A DNA stretch of 64,000 bases from JAADHI01 sp964451325. GTDB lineage: Bacteria > Nitrospirota > Nitrospiria > SBBL01 > JAADHI01. A program made the translations under genes and the position numbers. Below, in pieces: positions 1-9,086 of the stretch. The DNA is taken from positions 1-64,000 of the forward strand of contig CAYVHO010000006.1 of NCBI GenBank assembly GCA_964451325.1. The letters run 5' to 3'. The notes beneath the pieces were generated by a model that searched no databases, was not told the origin of the DNA, and saw only the letters and a program-made list of their open reading frames with translations. Position 1 is the stretch's first letter. The number at the start of each line of letters is the position of its first letter.

Positions 1-25
1 TAAAAAACGCTATCTTAGAGACGCT

Positions 26-211
26 TCACACAACTTTAACGGGACAGTAGTGAAAGTGGATCTTAAAGCCGTTTCGTTCTTCTTGAATAGAGACCGGGTA
101 ATACCCCATGCGATCCAAATGAGATGCGACGTCGTCCCGACCGATAGAGTCGATGGTGCCGGAAAAAAGGATCCCCGATTTATCACGTGCGCGGTATTTG
201 TAATTGGGCAT
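26..211 (-). pseudogene. Truncated PilC/GspF-like N-terminus
   Basis: The 61-residue reading frame opens with MPNYKYRARDKSG and continues GTIDSIGRDDVASHLDRMG, which is the usual first 45 residues of PilC/GspF, the inner-membrane platform protein of type IV pili and type II secretion. It lies about 200 bp downstream of the pilB-like ATPase on the same strand, the normal neighbourhood for pilC. After the conserved start the frame changes character (KIHFHYCPVKVV) and stops, far short of the roughly 400 residues of an intact PilC. No other frame in the last 60 bases at the window edge clearly resumes the family sequence. It is either a frameshifted or decayed pilC, or a sequencing error. The missing sequence lies outside the window, so this cannot be settled here. 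Confidence 0.5.
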
Positions 212-410
212 AGTGTGGCATTGCTCTACAAAAGGTTATTTGAGTGTTTTAGCAATCTCTATGCCAAGAAATAAAATAGGGCATAACACATTGAAAATAT
301 TGTTGTTTTAAGTGTGTTGTGGGGTTGTTTTGAGGGGGCGAAAAAGGGTGGAAGTTTAAAATTACGCCAGAATTTGCACGGAGAGCGTCAATTTTTCCTA
401 AGGCAATCCC

Positions 411-2132
411 TTACGGTGATTCTTCGAGGTCTTGTGTGACGCGCAGGACTTCTTCAAGTGTCGTTAATCCTTGAATTGCTTTTAGAACACCCTCTGAGCG
501 AAGGCTGCTGTAATAAGGTATTTGTAAGGCGGCTTTTCCAATTTCAGCGGACGAAGCCTGGCGGACGATCAATGCACGAATGCTGTCATTGACGGGTAGG
601 AATTCATAAAGGCCGAGCCGTCCCGAATACCCGGTTCCACGGCATTCGGCGCATCCTGTGCCTTTTAGGAAGTCTGCCGTTTTTCCTTGTGTTGCTAATA
701 AATCGTGTATGCCCAGGCGTGAGAGCAGTTCTTCGGGTGGGGAGTCGGGCGCTGCACAGCCTGTGCAGCATTTTCGGACTAATTTTTGAGAGACGATGGC
801 AGTGAGGGATGAAGCAATTAAAAAAGGTTCTGCACCCATATCAATGAGACGCGCAACGGCCCCTGGTGCATCATTGGTATGAAGTGTGCTCAAGACCAAG
901 TGGCCTGTCAGTGCGGCCTGAATGGTCAGGGTGACCGTGTCTCCGTCTCTAATTTCTCCGACCATGACGACATCGGGATCCTGGCGAAGAATCGAACGCA
1001 GGCCGGAGGCAAAGGTGACGCCGACCTTACTGTTCACCTGAACCTGTGTAATGCGTTTGAGCTGGTACTCGACGGGATCCTCAATGGTGACGATATTCTT
1101 TTCTGGAGTGTTAATCGTTTGCAGGATAGAATAGAGGGTTGTCGTTTTCCCACTTCCCGTGGCGCCCGTCACCAGGATAAGACCATGGGGTCTCCGAAAA
1201 TATCGATCAAAATGATGGAGTGTTTCTTTCTTAAAACCGAGTTCTTCCAGGCCAATCAGGACGCTGCGTTTATCCAGCAGTCGCATGACGATCTTTTCAC
1301 CAAAAACAGTTGGCAGTGTCGAAATACGAATGTCGATATCTTTTTCACCCACTTTAATTTCAAATCGGCCGTCCTGGGGGACACGTTTTTCAGCGATGTC
1401 TAAATTGCCCAAAATTTTGATGCGGGAAATCACACCTGCCTGAAGCGATTTAGGGGCGCACATGACATCATGAAGCAGCCCGTCTACACGATATCGAATT
1501 TGAATGATTTCGCGATCCGGTTCCAGGTGAATATCACTGGCGCCTTCATTCACAGCTTGGCCGATGAGTGTATTGACAAATTTGATGGCCGGGGAATCAT
1601 CGTCCTCTTCTTCTTGTTGTGGGATGAAATCTTCAATATCGAGCATCGCATATTTATCCGCGTCTCGAATGGCTTCCTGCATCGCGCCGGTGCCGCTGTA
1701 GTAACGTTCAATGGCTTTTAGTATTTCCCGCTCCGTTCCGACGACGGGCACGATTTCAAGATCTGTGATTTGCTGAATGTCATCAATGGCAAATACATTC
1801 AGCGGATCGACCATCGCTAAGGTCAGGGTCTGTTCTTTTTTAAAAAGCGGCAGCACTTGATGACGGCGCGCCACAAGCTCAGGGACAATATTGACGACGG
1901 CTGGGTCAATGACGATCCGGCTTAAGGCGATATGGGGAATCCCCATCTGCTTGCCCAGTACTGCGATAATGCCCTCTTCGTCCACATAGCCCAGTTCTCG
2001 AAGCACTTTTCCGAGGCGGATGCCGGATTTTTTTTGCTCCCGTAAAGCACGTTCTAATTGGAGCTCGGTGAGTAGGCCTGCTGCAAGTAACATTTCGCCT
2101 AAACGCTTTTTTTTCTGTTGGGGAAAGGGCAT
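411..2132 (-). CDS. pilB: Type IV pilus assembly / type II secretion ATPase (PilB/GspE family)
   Basis: Cytoplasmic hexameric ATPase that powers pilus extension or pseudopilus assembly. Residues about 5-150 form the MshEN/T2SSE N-terminal region (RLGEMLLAAGLL onward). The motor domain carries Walker A GATGSGKTT near residue 325, Walker B with DPDVVMVGEIRD near 386, the His-box STLHTNDAPGA, and the zinc-binding tetracysteine pair CCTGC (about 456) and CAEC (about 494), which are typical of PilB/GspE and absent from the retraction ATPase PilT. Upstream extensions to 2186 are possible, but ATG at 2132 has an AGGA ribosome-binding site 7 bases ahead and gives the usual 574 residues. A PilC-like fragment follows on the same strand, supporting a pilus role. 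Whether it serves a pilus or a secretion machine is not decidable from this gene alone. Confidence 0.9.
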   Translation of the reverse strand: MPFPQQKKKRLGEMLLAAGLLTELQLERALREQKKSGIRLGKVLRELGYVDEEGIIAVLGKQMGIPHIALSRIVIDPAVVNIVPELVARRHQVLPLFKKEQTLTLAMVDPLNVFAIDDIQQITDLEIVPVVGTEREILKAIERYYSGTGAMQEAIRDADKYAMLDIEDFIPQQEEEDDDSPAIKFVNTLIGQAVNEGASDIHLEPDREIIQIRYRVDGLLHDVMCAPKSLQAGVISRIKILGNLDIAEKRVPQDGRFEIKVGEKDIDIRISTLPTVFGEKIVMRLLDKRSVLIGLEELGFKKETLHHFDRYFRRPHGLILVTGATGSGKTTTLYSILQTINTPEKNIVTIEDPVEYQLKRITQVQVNSKVGVTFASGLRSILRQDPDVVMVGEIRDGDTVTLTIQAALTGHLVLSTLHTNDAPGAVARLIDMGAEPFLIASSLTAIVSQKLVRKCCTGCAAPDSPPEELLSRLGIHDLLATQGKTADFLKGTGCAECRGTGYSGRLGLYEFLPVNDSIRALIVRQASSAEIGKAALQIPYYSSLRSEGVLKAIQGLTTLEEVLRVTQDLEESP

Positions 2133-2234
2133 TGTGTGTCCTGAGTGTGCTTCAAAAAATATACCCAAGCACCTCAACTCTGTCAAAAAAATGATAAGGC
2201 GGGATTGAAGTATTCGTGCTTCTTTAAAAGAGCT

Positions 2235-3314
2235 TCAGTCGATGTCTTTTTCGCTCACGACTTGGTTTTTTCCGAGGGCCTTGGCTTTGTAGAGGGCTTT
2301 GTCGGCGCGGCCCAGCAATGTGCTCACACTGTCACTCCTTCGCCGTGTCGCGACACCGAGACTGATTGTAAATGAAAGCGGTTGACCGCCTTCGCGGTCG
2401 TCAACGGCATATTCGGTTTCAGCCAGAGTTGTGCAGAGTTTTTTTGCTTTTTTGAGGGTGTCTTTGAGGGACGTTCCCGGGAAGATAATGATGAATTCTT
2501 CTCCACCGTAGCGGGCCAGAAAATCACCTTCTCGAATGAGTTTTTTACTTTTTTCAACGAGTGCAACGAGCACGCGATCTCCAATTTGATGACCATAGGC
2601 GTCGTTGATCAATTTGAAGTTGTCGACGTCCATCATGATGAGGGAAAAGCCCCGTTTGTTTTCTGTGACGAGCTTTGACATCTCGGTGTCAAAAGCGAGG
2701 CGGTTGAAGGCACCAGTGAGGCCATCGCTTAAAGCAACATTTGTTGTCTCTTCAAGTGCAACTTTTAGGGTTTCTACTTTGTTCGAAAGGCTTTCGATAT
2801 GTTCGGCGTCCTGTGTTTGTTTCTCCTGAATAAAGGTTTTAACGTTTGTGATTTTTTCGGTGAGTTCTTCTTTAATTTTTCGGATGTCGTCAAGCTGTGT
2901 GATTTTTTCGAGTTTGAGCGTTTCTTCGTGAATGGTCGCATTGAATCGCTGGTTTTTGCTGTTGACCATCGCGATGCCGGAAGAGAGTACGTTGATGATT
3001 TCTTTAAATTCTATTTCTTTGTTTGAAAGGTAGGTTTTTTCCCATTGAATAAAAGCCGCAATTTTTGATTTTTCAGACTCGAATTGTTTCCTGATTTTTT
3101 TGGGGCTTATTTCGTTTTCAAATGAGGCCGACAAGGTGTCGATCCGATTTTTGAAGTGTTTGGTTTCCGCCTCATGTAAATCAAAGGAAAAGGCTTTGAG
3201 ATATTCTAATAAGGCCAATAAGGCAAGCAGATAGACCTCATTTTTTTTAGTAGAACTCTCCAGTGCCTCAGGGGAGAATGGGTTTTTCTGTGTGTTTTTT
3301 GAAAAAAAGCCCAT
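2235..3314 (-). CDS. Diguanylate cyclase with N-terminal coiled coil (GGDEF)
   Basis: Predicted to make cyclic di-GMP from two GTP. The C-terminal third is a GGDEF domain with active-site GGEEF near residue 270 and the allosteric product-inhibition site REGD five residues before it, so feedback by c-di-GMP is expected. The signature DVDNFKLINDAYGH and the later SLGVATRR are also present. Residues about 60-200 are charged and helical, with long runs of E, K and Q suggesting a dimerising coiled coil. There is no signal peptide or membrane segment, so it is probably cytoplasmic. ATG at 3314 is preferred over TTG at 3320. It is adjacent to the pilus ATPase gene on the same strand, and c-di-GMP commonly controls pili and surface growth, but a direct link is inference. 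Confidence 0.9.
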   Translation of the reverse strand: MGFFSKNTQKNPFSPEALESSTKKNEVYLLALLALLEYLKAFSFDLHEAETKHFKNRIDTLSASFENEISPKKIRKQFESEKSKIAAFIQWEKTYLSNKEIEFKEIINVLSSGIAMVNSKNQRFNATIHEETLKLEKITQLDDIRKIKEELTEKITNVKTFIQEKQTQDAEHIESLSNKVETLKVALEETTNVALSDGLTGAFNRLAFDTEMSKLVTENKRGFSLIMMDVDNFKLINDAYGHQIGDRVLVALVEKSKKLIREGDFLARYGGEEFIIIFPGTSLKDTLKKAKKLCTTLAETEYAVDDREGGQPLSFTISLGVATRRRSDSVSTLLGRADKALYKAKALGKNQVVSEKDID

Positions 3315-3420
3315 CTGCAAACTCGTGATGAAAAAGGATAGAAAGAATGATCTATAAAATTATAGCACGCAATTCTGCAGCGTGTGCAGGGGTCTCCGGT
3401 TTCCTCTGAATCATTGCTAT

Positions 3421-3450
3421 TTGACAGTTTAAAGGTTTGAGATGTATGTT
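3421..3450 (+). promoter_or_regulatory. Sigma-70 type promoter of the Slp-like gene
   Basis: A perfect -35 box TTGACA (3421-3426) is followed after 18 bases by TATGTT (3445-3450). The pair lies 30 bases ahead of the start codon of the lipoprotein gene, in the divergent gap with the diguanylate cyclase. Confidence 0.55.
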
Positions 3451-3479
3451 GTTTTTAGGAACTGGGAGGATTTAGAAGG

Positions 3480-4151
3480 ATGCAAAATCGAAATAAAGAG
3501 ATCGTTTCCCTGCTTGTGATTTTATCTTTTTTTAGTTTAAATGCCTGTGCGGGGCCGATTCCGAAAGACATGAGGGATACGGTTTCTCCCAATACGGGTT
3601 TTGAAGGGGTCATTCATAACCCTGCTGGGTCTGTTGGGAAAACAGTGCTTTGGGGCGGAGAAATTATTGAGACAAAAACGGAGGAAGAATACACCCTCAT
3701 CGAAGTAATTCAAAAACCCCTGGGTTTTAAGGAACGGCCTCTAGCGGGGGATGAAAGTGCGGGGCGGTTTTTGGTTGAGTACAGGGGGCAATTTCTTGAC
3801 CCGGCAATTTACAAAGCAGGCCGTGAAATCACAATTGTGGGTGAGATTATTCGGGCTGAAAAAAAGAAGCTGGGTGAGATGAATTACAGATACCCTTATG
3901 TGCTTGCGTCGTATGTGCACTTGTGGCCGAAACGTGTTCAGCAAATCCGGGCTCCTTATCGCTCACCTTATTACTGCGACCCGTTTTGGCCAGGCTGTCG
4001 TTATGCTTTCGATCCTTATTATCCGAGTCCTTATTTCTATTCAGATCCCCTCCTGTATCGTCCCTTCGGACTTTTTCCGAATCGTTCGCCCTTCTTTTTT
4101 CGTAATCGTCCGCATCATTCTCCGACAAAAAAAAGGGGGATAAGGCATTGA
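3480..4151 (+). CDS. Slp/YeaY-family outer membrane lipoprotein
   Basis: The protein begins with a lipoprotein signal (hydrophobic core VSLLVILSFFSL, lipobox LNAC with Cys at about residue 23), so it should be lipid-anchored, probably in the outer membrane. Residues about 40-160 match the Slp fold: a start with FEGVIHNPAGSVGKTVLWGG, then IIETKTEEEYTLIEVIQKPL and a middle segment GRFLVEYRGQFLDPAIYKAG, ending in YPYVLASYVHLWP. Slp proteins are stress and starvation-induced in enterobacteria; their molecular role is poorly known. The last 60 residues are unusual, rich in Pro, Tyr, Phe and Arg (PYYPSPYFYSDP), a low-complexity tail. The start has a GGGAGGA ribosome-binding site 9 bases ahead. Confidence 0.8.
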   Translation: MQNRNKEIVSLLVILSFFSLNACAGPIPKDMRDTVSPNTGFEGVIHNPAGSVGKTVLWGGEIIETKTEEEYTLIEVIQKPLGFKERPLAGDESAGRFLVEYRGQFLDPAIYKAGREITIVGEIIRAEKKKLGEMNYRYPYVLASYVHLWPKRVQQIRAPYRSPYYCDPFWPGCRYAFDPYYPSPYFYSDPLLYRPFGLFPNRSPFFFRNRPHHSPTKKRGIRH

Positions 4152-4304
4152 TTATCTCGTTTTGATCTTCAACACGGAGTCGTTTATTTGCTCGAAGATT
4201 GGGCCGAGAACAATCTTGTGTTTTTAGAAGTGCTTAAAAACCGCATGAGGATCGTTTATCTCTTTAACGTTTCTGGCCCGACACTTTAACTTCCCTCCGA
4301 TCAG

Positions 4305-4325
4305 CTCAGTCCGACAGAGTCCTAG
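4305..4325 (-). repeat. Half-copy of the GGGAGCCTGTCGGACTTAGG repeat
   Basis: CTCAGTCCGACAGAGTCCTA on the plus strand matches the right end of the full palindromic element at 44779-44946 with two differences, including the flanking AGAAGTA versus AGAAATA. No matching opposite arm is clear in the 150 bases upstream. It lies in the 280-bp gap between the lipoprotein gene and cas3. Confidence 0.55.
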
Positions 4326-4434
4326 AAGTAACACATAAATTTTTCTATTTTTTTCCTGTTATTTCATCTATTATTTTTTGAAATCTTACAGTAATGCGAA
4401 TTCCTTCCTTTTAGAAAGCCATGAAAAGGGAAAA

Positions 4435-7095
4435 ATGCCTGACCAAATCACGGGGAATTTCTATCGCTATTGGGGAAAAGCTTCACCCTCCGAGGGGAGT
4501 GAAGCGCTCTGCCATCTGTTGCCCTATCATTGTTTGGATGTGGTTTCGGTGGGACAGCTCTGGTGGCAGGCGAGCGAAACAATCCGTAACAGATTTATGA
4601 TTACGGCAAACCTCAATGCGCCACAAGCCAAAGCATGGGTGCTTTTTTTCCTGAGTCTGCACGATTTGGGCAAGTTTGACGTTCGGTTTCAGCTAAAAGC
4701 AAAAGATCTTGCCCTGTCCCTGTGGTCTGGATTTTCTTCTGCAGATTCAGGTCAATCCAGCACATATTATCATGGTGATTTCAGCCTCTATTGGTTCTTT
4801 CAAGATCTTAATGAACGCTTCCAATGGGACAATTGGCTGGGTGAGGATGAACGATGGGATATCTGGAACCCCCTGATTCAGGCGGTTTCAGGGCATCATG
4901 GTGTCATCCCGGAATACCTCGAAGGGAGCACACCCTCTGCTGCCGATGTTGTGATAACCCATGACAGGCAGGCGCGACTTTCATTTATTTTGTCAATGGA
5001 GACCTTGTTTCTCAAACCGGTAGCATTGTCACTCGAAGATTTGCCCCCTGTTTTTGATGTGGATTTTCTGGCCGGGTTTTGTGCCGTTTGTGATTGGTTG
5101 GGTTCGGCAGAGAAAAATACGCTTGGTGAAGATCGCTTTTTTTATGTAGAAAAACCTGATATCCCCTTGCAGGACTATTTTGAAAGCCGCTGTCCCATTG
5201 CAGAACAGATTCTTGCCGAAAGCGGATTGATCCAGAAAACAACAAACAAAGGCGGTATGCGGAACCTGTTTCCAAACTACGCGCCGAGGCAAGTACAAAC
5301 TTTGGTGGATGATTTGCCACAGAAACCGGGTTTCACTTTAATCGAGGCCCCTACCGGTTCGGGAAAAACCGAAGCCGCCTTAGCCTATGCGAGTCGATTG
5401 CTCGCAGCGGGTGTTGCGGAAAGCATTGTTTTTGCTTTGCCGACACAGGCTACGGCCAATGCCATGCTGGATCGGCTCATTAAGGTTTCTGAATGTCTGT
5501 ATGAAAAGTCCAACTTAGTCTTGGCGCATGGAAAAGCACGCTTTCAGAAAGTCTTTATCGACTTGAAAAAAGTGAGCGCAGATCAGTCTTTTCAAGACCT
5601 GAACTTTGAGACAGAAGCCTCCGTTCAATGTGCACAGTGGTTGGCGCAAAGTCGCAAACGGGTTTTTCTGGGGCAGATCGGTGTCTGCACGGTCGATCAG
5701 GTTCTAATTTCGGCTTTGCCGGTGAAACACAAATTTGTCCGTTCTTTCGGGTTGGGAAAAAGTATTCTGATTGTGGATGAAGTTCACGCCTACGACAGTT
5801 ACATGTATGGTTTGCTGGAAGCCGTATTGAAGCGACAGCGGGCCATGGGAGGCAGTGCGATTTTACTTTCTGCCACTTTGCCTTTGCATCAACGTGAATC
5901 TTTGCTTTCTGCTTGGGGTGGGGATGCCACCGTATTAAAAGAAAATGATCGTTATCCCTTGATCACGCATATTGCCGATGCCGCGTCTTCTTTTTTCCCT
6001 CTTTCAAAGCAGGAACAAAACAGGCTGGAAGCAGATCCGAAACAGGTCAAAATTCACTGCCGTACTTTAAAAGAAATGAAACCCGATGAGGCCCTTTTTA
6101 ATCAAGTCATTCAGGCCGCTGAGTCGGGAGCCAATGTGGTTTTGATTTTTAATCTGGTTGCCGAGGCTCAGCACGCCGCTGAACGATTAAGAGAAATGAG
6201 CGATATCGCGGTGGATCTATTTCATTCCCGTTTTCGTTTCAAAGACAGGCAACTCAAAGAAGAGACTGTCTTGTCTGCCTATGGAAAGGGAGAGTCTCGT
6301 AAACGAGGCGCGATTCTGGTGGCGACACAGGTCGTCGAACAAAGCCTTGACCTTGATTTTGACTGGATGATTACACAGCTTTGTCCGATGGATTTATTCT
6401 TTCAGCGTTTGGGGCGTTTGCATCGTCATAAACGAGAACGGCCCGAAGGATTTGAATCGGCAAGGTGTACGATTCTTATCCCGGAAGACCATGACTACCA
6501 AGTACACGCCTTGATTTATGGTGTGAAAGACGCACCCAATACGCGAGTGCTGTGGAGAACAGAGCAATTGTTGTCTGAAAAAAAGGAAACGACTCTTTCT
6601 TTTCCACAAGTCTATCGTCCCATGATTGAGCGGGTGTATCAGGCTGAACCCTGGCATGACGAGCCGGACGAAATTCAGGAAGCTTATGCACAATTTGAAA
6701 TACACATGGGTGTTGCGTGGGATTGCGCAAGACGGATTGCATCCAGTGACACGCACTTTGACGATAGTGATGGTCGCGTTTCCAGTCTCACCCGTGATGG
6801 TGAAATGAGTTTGAATGTTGTCCCCGTCACAGGCAAAGGGAAAAAGCGCTGTTTTTTGGAGGGGAAAGCACTTGCAGAAATAGAAGAATGGCAATTATTG
6901 GAAGAAATCAACCTGAATACTGTGCCGGTTCCGGCCTCATGGGAGCATTATTTACCCCGTACGCAGGAGGGTGTGATCTGGCTACCGATGACCAAGATTC
7001 AGTCAGGGCTTTGGCGGTGTGAAAGGGAAAAATACACATGGAACTACAGCCTTGCAAATGGATTGGAAAGGATAAAACATGAACCTATTGATTGA
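4435..7095 (+). CDS. cas3: CRISPR-associated helicase/nuclease Cas3 (type I-E)
   Basis: Recruited by Cascade to the R-loop, Cas3 nicks and then processively degrades target DNA. The HD nuclease domain is at the N-terminus (SLHDLGKFD near residue 77, further His near 115-160). The SF2 helicase follows with Walker A EAPTGSGKT near 307, the DEVH box VDEVHAYD near 447, motif III LLSATLP near 478 and motif VI QRLGRLHRH near 660. ATG at 4435 has an AAAGGG ribosome-binding site; the 57-base extension to TTG at 4378 lacks one. At 886 residues it is full length for I-E Cas3. It overlaps cse1 by 17 bases, so the two are probably translationally coupled. All nuclease and helicase motifs look intact, so interference should be active. 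Confidence 0.95.
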   Translation: MPDQITGNFYRYWGKASPSEGSEALCHLLPYHCLDVVSVGQLWWQASETIRNRFMITANLNAPQAKAWVLFFLSLHDLGKFDVRFQLKAKDLALSLWSGFSSADSGQSSTYYHGDFSLYWFFQDLNERFQWDNWLGEDERWDIWNPLIQAVSGHHGVIPEYLEGSTPSAADVVITHDRQARLSFILSMETLFLKPVALSLEDLPPVFDVDFLAGFCAVCDWLGSAEKNTLGEDRFFYVEKPDIPLQDYFESRCPIAEQILAESGLIQKTTNKGGMRNLFPNYAPRQVQTLVDDLPQKPGFTLIEAPTGSGKTEAALAYASRLLAAGVAESIVFALPTQATANAMLDRLIKVSECLYEKSNLVLAHGKARFQKVFIDLKKVSADQSFQDLNFETEASVQCAQWLAQSRKRVFLGQIGVCTVDQVLISALPVKHKFVRSFGLGKSILIVDEVHAYDSYMYGLLEAVLKRQRAMGGSAILLSATLPLHQRESLLSAWGGDATVLKENDRYPLITHIADAASSFFPLSKQEQNRLEADPKQVKIHCRTLKEMKPDEALFNQVIQAAESGANVVLIFNLVAEAQHAAERLREMSDIAVDLFHSRFRFKDRQLKEETVLSAYGKGESRKRGAILVATQVVEQSLDLDFDWMITQLCPMDLFFQRLGRLHRHKRERPEGFESARCTILIPEDHDYQVHALIYGVKDAPNTRVLWRTEQLLSEKKETTLSFPQVYRPMIERVYQAEPWHDEPDEIQEAYAQFEIHMGVAWDCARRIASSDTHFDDSDGRVSSLTRDGEMSLNVVPVTGKGKKRCFLEGKALAEIEEWQLLEEINLNTVPVPASWEHYLPRTQEGVIWLPMTKIQSGLWRCEREKYTWNYSLANGLERIKHEPID

Positions 7096-8506
7096 TGCCT
7101 GGATACCGGTCGTGCAGCAGGGGAAACCGCAGTTAATCCGTTTGCAGGATATTTTATGCCACGATGAGGATTTCCTCCTGGCCTTGCCGCGCGATGATAT
7201 GGAACTGGCCTGCCTGCAATTGATAATTTGTTTAACGCAGGTCGTCTTCCCACCCGAAGATGAAAAAGCACTGAAACAAAGAATCATAAAAAAACTGAGG
7301 GAAGAGGAATACAAACAGGGCATCGCACCTTTTGTTGACTGGTTTGATCTGAATCATCCTGAGATGCCGTTTATGCAGATTCGGGGTGTCAAAGCGGAAA
7401 AAAGTACGCCTATTCAAAAATTATTTGCGGGTTTGCCAGAAGGAAATAACCACGCTTTTTTTAATGATGCCGGAGAATTACAAGCAGTCAGTCCATCTGA
7501 TGCAGTGATTGCATTGTTTAACCAAGCCATGAATAGTCCGAGTTTCGGCGGCGGTTTCAAAGGCGGATTTCGCGGGGGCGCACCCACAAGCACTTTGATT
7601 TCTGGTGACACATTGCGTCAAAGCATTTGGTTCAATGTGCTTTATGAAAATACAATACGAGTGATCATTCCCCATTACGATGCACTAAAAAATCAGGACA
7701 AACCGGTTTGGGTTGAGCCCATCCAGGCCAAGTCAAAAATTTCTGCATCTCGTATTGCTTTGTTACGGGGTCTGTTTTGGCAACCCGCTCATATTGAGCT
7801 TGTCTGGGAAAATCAGTCTGTGATCGGCTTCAAGAAGGAGCGGTTTATTTATGATGTAATTGGAACTTGGATGCATCCTCACTCACCCCGTTTTTGGAAT
7901 TTGAAAAAAGGAGAGAAAGAAGAAAAATATCTCTCTTTTACCACGACAGCTCCGGCTTGGACACAGTTAAGCCGTTTTGTTGTCGAAGCGGAATCTGAAA
8001 AGGAAGGTCAACAGCCTGCGGCAGTCGTCACTCAATTTCGTGGGATGAGTCGTGGTGCAGCGATACACTTGCTTGTGGGGGGATATCGCAACAAACAAGC
8101 CTCTATTTTACAGCGCAGGCATGAACTGCTTTCACTCCCTTCAGGTTGGGAGGGGCATCTCTCTGAGTTGAAACAAGTGATTGATCAGGCCATTGAAATC
8201 AAGAAGGCACTCAGAAACAAATTATATGGTTTTGCCAAAGCATCCGGGGCAGGCGGCGTATACGATCAAGCCGAACTACTTTTTTATCACAATTCCGAAG
8301 CCTTTATTCATGCCTGCTTACATCCCATGGACTGGGAAGAAGCTGCCCGAATGCGGCGGGAGCTTCAAGATAAACTGATTCATCTCAGTTGGGAAATTTT
8401 TGAAGAAGTGATTGAGCCTTACCGACATGAGCCCAAAATGATCAAGGCCTTGGCTATTTCCCGTAAGACCTTGAAGAAAGCATTTTTTAAATTAAGACCG
8501 ACCTAA
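7079..8506 (+). CDS. casA: Cascade large subunit Cse1/CasA (Cas8e)
   Basis: The large subunit of type I-E Cascade recognises the PAM and docks Cas3. The start MNLLIDAWIPV is the near-invariant Cse1 N-terminus, and the PFVDWFDLNHPEMPFMQ region followed by a glycine-rich loop (SFGGGFKGGFRGG, about residues 155-168) fits the DNA-contacting loop region of the family. The 475-residue length is normal. It begins inside the end of cas3 and is separated from cse2 by a 140-bp gap that holds a REP-like double hairpin, so later cas genes may be expressed at a different level. Identification rests on family motifs and on its place between cas3 and cse2. Confidence 0.93.
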   Translation: MNLLIDAWIPVVQQGKPQLIRLQDILCHDEDFLLALPRDDMELACLQLIICLTQVVFPPEDEKALKQRIIKKLREEEYKQGIAPFVDWFDLNHPEMPFMQIRGVKAEKSTPIQKLFAGLPEGNNHAFFNDAGELQAVSPSDAVIALFNQAMNSPSFGGGFKGGFRGGAPTSTLISGDTLRQSIWFNVLYENTIRVIIPHYDALKNQDKPVWVEPIQAKSKISASRIALLRGLFWQPAHIELVWENQSVIGFKKERFIYDVIGTWMHPHSPRFWNLKKGEKEEKYLSFTTTAPAWTQLSRFVVEAESEKEGQQPAAVVTQFRGMSRGAAIHLLVGGYRNKQASILQRRHELLSLPSGWEGHLSELKQVIDQAIEIKKALRNKLYGFAKASGAGGVYDQAELLFYHNSEAFIHACLHPMDWEEAARMRRELQDKLIHLSWEIFEEVIEPYRHEPKMIKALAISRKTLKKAFFKLRPT

Positions 8507-8522
8507 AACGCGCCCCCCTCAG

Positions 8523-8601
8523 CGTCATTCCGGTAGTTTTTTGAGCCGGAATCCAGGTTATTCAAATGGTGGATTCCCGTTAGAACCATACGGGAATGAC
8601 G
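8523..8601. repeat. REP-like double hairpin between cse1 and cse2
   Basis: CGTCATTCCGG (8523) pairs with CGGGAATGACG (ending 8601), and inside it CCGGAATCCA pairs with TGGATTCCCG. This CGTCATTCCCG...GGAATCC type of intergenic palindrome is widespread in many bacteria. There is no reading frame here. It could pause or partly terminate transcription between the two cas segments. Confidence 0.7.
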
Positions 8602-8645
8602 AAAAAAGAGGATAAACCTTTAGAACTTACATTGAGAGGTGAAAC

Positions 8646-9086
8646 ATGAATATCAACTTTGCTGAAATCGCCGAGAGGTTTAAAGGATTGAATCCTGGAC
8701 AAAAAGCGGAGCTTCGCCGCGTTACCAAGCCTGATGATGTGACGCTAATACCAGCTTATTACCGTTTGTTTCCAGGAATCAAAACCGATGTCCGATGGCA
8801 ACGCGTGGCTTATTTTCTGCCCTGCGCCAAACACAAAGCGGGCGGTTCGACACTGGGAAGCCAACTGGCAAAGGCCGGCATCAGTGAGGCCCGACTGTTT
8901 CAGGTGATTCGCTCTGAATCGCCCAATGACTTAATTCAGTTGCGCCGCCTTGTTCAGCAGGTGGAACCCGCACTGGACTGGCAATATTTTGGAACCGCCC
9001 TCTTTTTTTGGGGCAAACAAAACAAACAACGCCTGCTTGAAGATTATTTTATGAACCACACCGAGAAAAAGGAGAAGACCGCATGA
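8646..9086 (+). CDS. casB: Cascade small subunit Cse2/CasB
   Basis: Two copies of this all-helical protein line the belly of type I-E Cascade and stabilise the displaced strand. The 146-residue length, basic helices (GQKAELRRV, DLIQLRRLVQQVEPALDW) and position between cse1 and cas7 identify it. Cse2 sequences diverge strongly, so context matters most. A GAGAGGTG ribosome-binding site precedes ATG 8646, and the stop overlaps the cas7 start as ATGA, a coupled arrangement. Confidence 0.88.
   Translation: MNINFAEIAERFKGLNPGQKAELRRVTKPDDVTLIPAYYRLFPGIKTDVRWQRVAYFLPCAKHKAGGSTLGSQLAKAGISEARLFQVIRSESPNDLIQLRRLVQQVEPALDWQYFGTALFFWGKQNKQRLLEDYFMNHTEKKEKTA

Noticed and set aside
879..1403. 174-residue frame antisense to the pilus ATPase
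   Set aside because: It has no family similarity and lies wholly opposite the conserved Walker region of an assured gene.
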